This document shows, one piece after another, positions 5,390-7,072 of a stretch of 7,072 nucleotides of DNA (position 1 is its first letter; each line of letters opens with the position of its first letter). The DNA comes from Gemmatimonadota bacterium. GTDB lineage: Bacteria; ARS69. The notes under the pieces are model-generated. The model did no database searches. It was given only the letters and a program-made list of their open reading frames with translations, and was not told where the DNA came from. Where the stretch lies: positions 1-7,072 of the forward strand of contig JAGQIB010000272.1 of assembly GCA_020431545.1 (NCBI GenBank), in the 5' to 3' direction. The translations under genes and the position numbers were made by a program.

Positions 5390-6481
5390 ATGCACCGTAG
5401 ACCCTGGATCGTCGTGCTCGTGCTCGCACTCGTCGTCGCCGGAAGCTCGGCGATCTCCGCGTTCTCCCGGGTCGGGCCGCGCGCGTCCGACGTCGTCGTG
5501 AGCGAGCGCCTGGTCGCGACGAACGATGCGTTCGTCGCGGGGCTCTACACGAATCTCGATCTGGACGACCCCTGGGCGGTGTTCCGCTACGTGTTCGCGC
5601 GCATGCACGAAGACGTCATGGTGTACCCGTCCGAGGGCTACTACTACTGGCGTTTCCCCGTGCGCGGCGTGACGGTGCGGGGGTGCTTCATGCTGCCGGC
5701 GCGAACGCGGGACCTCGGTCAGCTCGGCTTCGGCTACATCTCCTGTCTGTCCGATCCCACGCCGGATCCGCCCGCCTACGGGGCCGGCGGAGCGCTGGAC
5801 GTGACCGCGGGCGACGGCCTGCGGCTCGACCGGATCGACGACTGGACCTACCGCGCCAGATTCGAAGGCAAGACCGTGACGTTCCACCTCTACGACCCGG
5901 GACTGGTCGCGCCGGATCGGGCCCGTCTCTCCGCCGACGAGGAGTACGTGGGGACGACGTTCGACGAGTCCGGGCTTCGCTTTCATCTCCTGTTCAATCG
6001 CCGCGTCGAGCGTCTGTACTGGATGCTCGACGACGCGGGCTTCGTCCCCGAGGTACTCACGCTGGTGTCCAAGGACCTGGCCCTGGGAGAGCGCACGAAG
6101 TTCGTGTTCTTCGTGGACCGAGCGCTCGATCGCAAGATCCTGGTCGGCGTGCAAGGGGACAACGTGCGCTGGAACAGCTGGTACGACGGTCCGTTCGACC
6201 AGCTTCCGGACACGTACGTCAAGCTCGGCCGCATCGACCTTCGCCACTATCTGGCCGCACACGGCGGACTGACCCCGGACGAGATCGACGAGTTCGGTTT
6301 CTATCCCGAACGGGACGGCGTGCGCATCGCCGTGACCCCCTACGTGATCTACAACGACCTGACGGACCTCCGGTTCGTGGAGGCGGCCGCGGACTCCGGA
6401 TTCTCGGGGACCGATCTCTACGAGCGGATCACCCGGGAGATCTACGTCGAGCCGGCTCGACCACGGGCCGCCACGCCATAG
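5390..6481 (+). CDS. orphan exported or membrane-anchored protein
   Basis: The protein has 363 aa. The ATG is preceded by GAGGAG (5378-5383) with a 6-nt spacer. A short basic start (MHRR) leads into one hydrophobic segment at residues ~6-22; it may be a signal anchor, or a signal peptide cleaved near SAISA (20-24). The rest is soluble and mixed alpha/beta, so it should face the periplasm or outside. Visible features are an aromatic SEGYYYWRFPVRG stretch near residues 81-93, two cysteines (99 and 119) that could form a disulfide, many acidic and aromatic residues, and a basic, proline-rich C-terminus. I do not recognise the family and see no catalytic motif. It follows the lipoprotein gene by 74 nt with a hairpin between them, so the two may share a transcript at different levels. 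The long frame, good SD site and export signal make it a real gene. Confidence 0.8.
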   Translation: MHRRPWIVVLVLALVVAGSSAISAFSRVGPRASDVVVSERLVATNDAFVAGLYTNLDLDDPWAVFRYVFARMHEDVMVYPSEGYYYWRFPVRGVTVRGCFMLPARTRDLGQLGFGYISCLSDPTPDPPAYGAGGALDVTAGDGLRLDRIDDWTYRARFEGKTVTFHLYDPGLVAPDRARLSADEEYVGTTFDESGLRFHLLFNRRVERLYWMLDDAGFVPEVLTLVSKDLALGERTKFVFFVDRALDRKILVGVQGDNVRWNSWYDGPFDQLPDTYVKLGRIDLRHYLAAHGGLTPDEIDEFGFYPERDGVRIAVTPYVIYNDLTDLRFVEAAADSGFSGTDLYERITREIYVEPARPRAATP

Positions 6482-6500
6482 CAATGCGGCTCGCTGGCGG

Positions 6501-6514
6501 CCCGACGGATCGGG
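6501..6514 (+). terminator. weak hairpin after the orphan exported protein
   Basis: CCCGA (6501-6505) and TCGGG (6510-6514) form a perfect 5-bp stem with loop CGGA, about 20 nt past the stop codon. No T-run follows. At this GC content such a short stem is common by chance, so the terminator call is tentative. Confidence 0.25.
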
Positions 6515-6523
6515 TGTCATAGT
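6515..6523 (+). promoter_or_regulatory. possible extended -10 element for the right-edge secreted protein gene
   Basis: TGTCATAGT has the TG of an extended -10, one base, then CATAGT, matching TATAAT at four of six positions. Transcription would begin near 6530, leaving a leader of about 60 nt. The first leader bases hold a GCCCC/GGGGC stem (6530-6534 with 6538-6542). No -35 is evident. Confidence 0.3.
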
Positions 6524-6525
6524 TG

Positions 6526-6549
6526 GAGCGCCCCGTCGGGGCCAAGCTC
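6526..6549 (+). other. bulged inverted repeat in the leader of the right-edge gene
   Basis: GAGC (6526-6529) pairs with GCTC (6546-6549) and GCCCC (6530-6534) with GGGGC (6538-6542); CAA bulges out and the loop is GTC. It lies 39 nt before the start codon and does not cover the SD site. It may be a leader structure or a terminator of the upstream gene; no U-run is present. Confidence 0.3.
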
Positions 6550-6588
6550 TGCGCGCCGTCCCTGCTCCGCGCGGTTCGGAGGCCTGCC

Positions 6589-7072
6589 ATGTGCCTTTCC
6601 CCATCCTCCCGCCGACACTCGCCGTCGCTCGCCCGCTTGCCGTTGCTTCTGCTTCTCTCCGCCGTCGTGGCTGCGCCGGCGTTCGCCTCGCGGCCGGAAG
6701 TGAGGGCGCCGACGGCGGGCCGGGCGACCGTGCCCGGCTCGCGCGGCGCGACGTCGGACACGCTCTGGATTCCCGTTCACCCGACCGGCACATCTCCCTG
6801 CAGTCCGGGGGATGCGGTCGGATCGCCGGATGACCAGACGGTCGACGAGATCTGGTGCTTCGAGGGTGCCGGCGGCGACTCGACGTGGCCGGCCGGGCCC
6901 GCGGGCGCTCATTTCGATCACTGGTCCCGCTACGCTCCGCCGAATCCTCCCGAGAGCCGCTGGCACGTGACCACGCTCTACCCGGGACCGAGCACCGGCA
7001 CGTACAACGCCTGGCTCGGCTGTGACACCACGGATCCGCTGGGCGCCTGCAGCGACGTCGATGGCTGGGCGT
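6589..7072 (+). CDS. secreted protein, N-terminal part (truncated by the window edge)
   Basis: The frame is open from the ATG at 6589 to the end of the window (161 complete codons, no stop), so the C-terminus is missing. GGAGG (6578-6582) sits 6 nt before the ATG. The N-terminus is a Sec signal peptide: basic residues (RRH), a leucine-rich core (LARLPLLLLLSAVV, residues 14-27) and a site after A33 (APAFA before S34). The mature part is rich in Gly, Pro, Asp, Trp and Cys, with CSPGD, IWCFEG, GCDTTD and GACSD, suggesting an extracellular, disulfide-containing protein. The segment WHVTTLYPGPSTGTYNAWLG recalls the N-terminal part of large secreted proteins of candidate phyla that end in FlgD-type or sorting domains. 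That is memory of style, not a confirmed family match. Function unknown; the missing C-terminus would be the most informative part. Confidence 0.75.
   Translation, partial: MCLSPSSRRHSPSLARLPLLLLLSAVVAAPAFASRPEVRAPTAGRATVPGSRGATSDTLWIPVHPTGTSPCSPGDAVGSPDDQTVDEIWCFEGAGGDSTWPAGPAGAHFDHWSRYAPPNPPESRWHVTTLYPGPSTGTYNAWLGCDTTDPLGACSDVDGWA

Noticed and set aside
5213..6793. Minus-strand frame opposite the orphan exported protein
   Set aside because: It overlaps two supported plus-strand genes and shows no start signal or domain.
6591..6833. 80-codon plus-strand frame beginning at 6591
   Set aside because: It is off-frame to the ATG at 6589, which has the better-placed SD site, a textbook signal peptide and a frame open to the window end.
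1..7072. CRISPR array, tRNA/rRNA gene, insertion sequence or attachment site
   Set aside because: I saw no regularly spaced repeats, cloverleaf-like sequence, transposase-like protein or flanking duplications anywhere in the window.

Overview
This is a GC-rich (roughly two-thirds G+C), gene-dense bacterial segment with Sec signal peptides, a lipobox and Shine-Dalgarno-like sites. The first gene ends in a FlgD-type Ig-like C-terminal domain, which is common on secreted proteins of the Eisenbacteria, Krumholzibacteriota, Gemmatimonadota, Latescibacterota and WOR-3 lineages. Together with the lipoprotein this suggests a Gram-negative from an under-cultured, FCB-related or neighbouring candidate phylum. 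The phylum itself is a guess. I see no rRNA, tRNA, CRISPR array, transposase or phage gene, and the base composition looks uniform.

Layout. A minus-strand gene (89-2011) encodes a secreted PhoX/DUF839-like protein with the FlgD-type tail, and a 13-bp perfect hairpin lies past its stop (1-29). A 229-bp divergent intergenic region (2012-2240) holds its promoter and 5' leader hairpin and the promoter of the rightward gene. On the plus strand follow: a polytopic membrane protein with four C-terminal TPR units (2241-4022), a flavin-reductase-like FMN-binding protein (4049-4702), an orphan histidine-containing lipoprotein (4869-5315), an orphan exported or membrane-anchored protein (5390-6481), and the start of a cysteine-containing secreted protein that runs off the right edge (6589-7072).

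How the parts may work together. Five of the six genes have export signals or membrane segments, so this is mostly a cell-envelope or secretome neighbourhood rather than a recognisable metabolic operon. The TPR gene and the flavin-reductase gene carry the identical 9-mer TGCTAGACT just 7 and 6 nt before their start codons. This fits an extended -10 element driving leaderless transcripts. The PhoX-like gene has a related box (CGCTAGCTT) placed for a leadered mRNA that would begin in a hairpin. The three right-hand genes instead have clear Shine-Dalgarno sequences, so two initiation modes appear to coexist. The lipoprotein and its downstream neighbour may be functional partners, but a stable hairpin with a UNCG-type loop separates them and nothing proves the link.

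No complete new defence or mobile system is visible. The points most worth following are the leaderless promoter motif, the TMTC-like membrane-plus-TPR architecture, and the unrecognised lipoprotein/anchored-protein pair.
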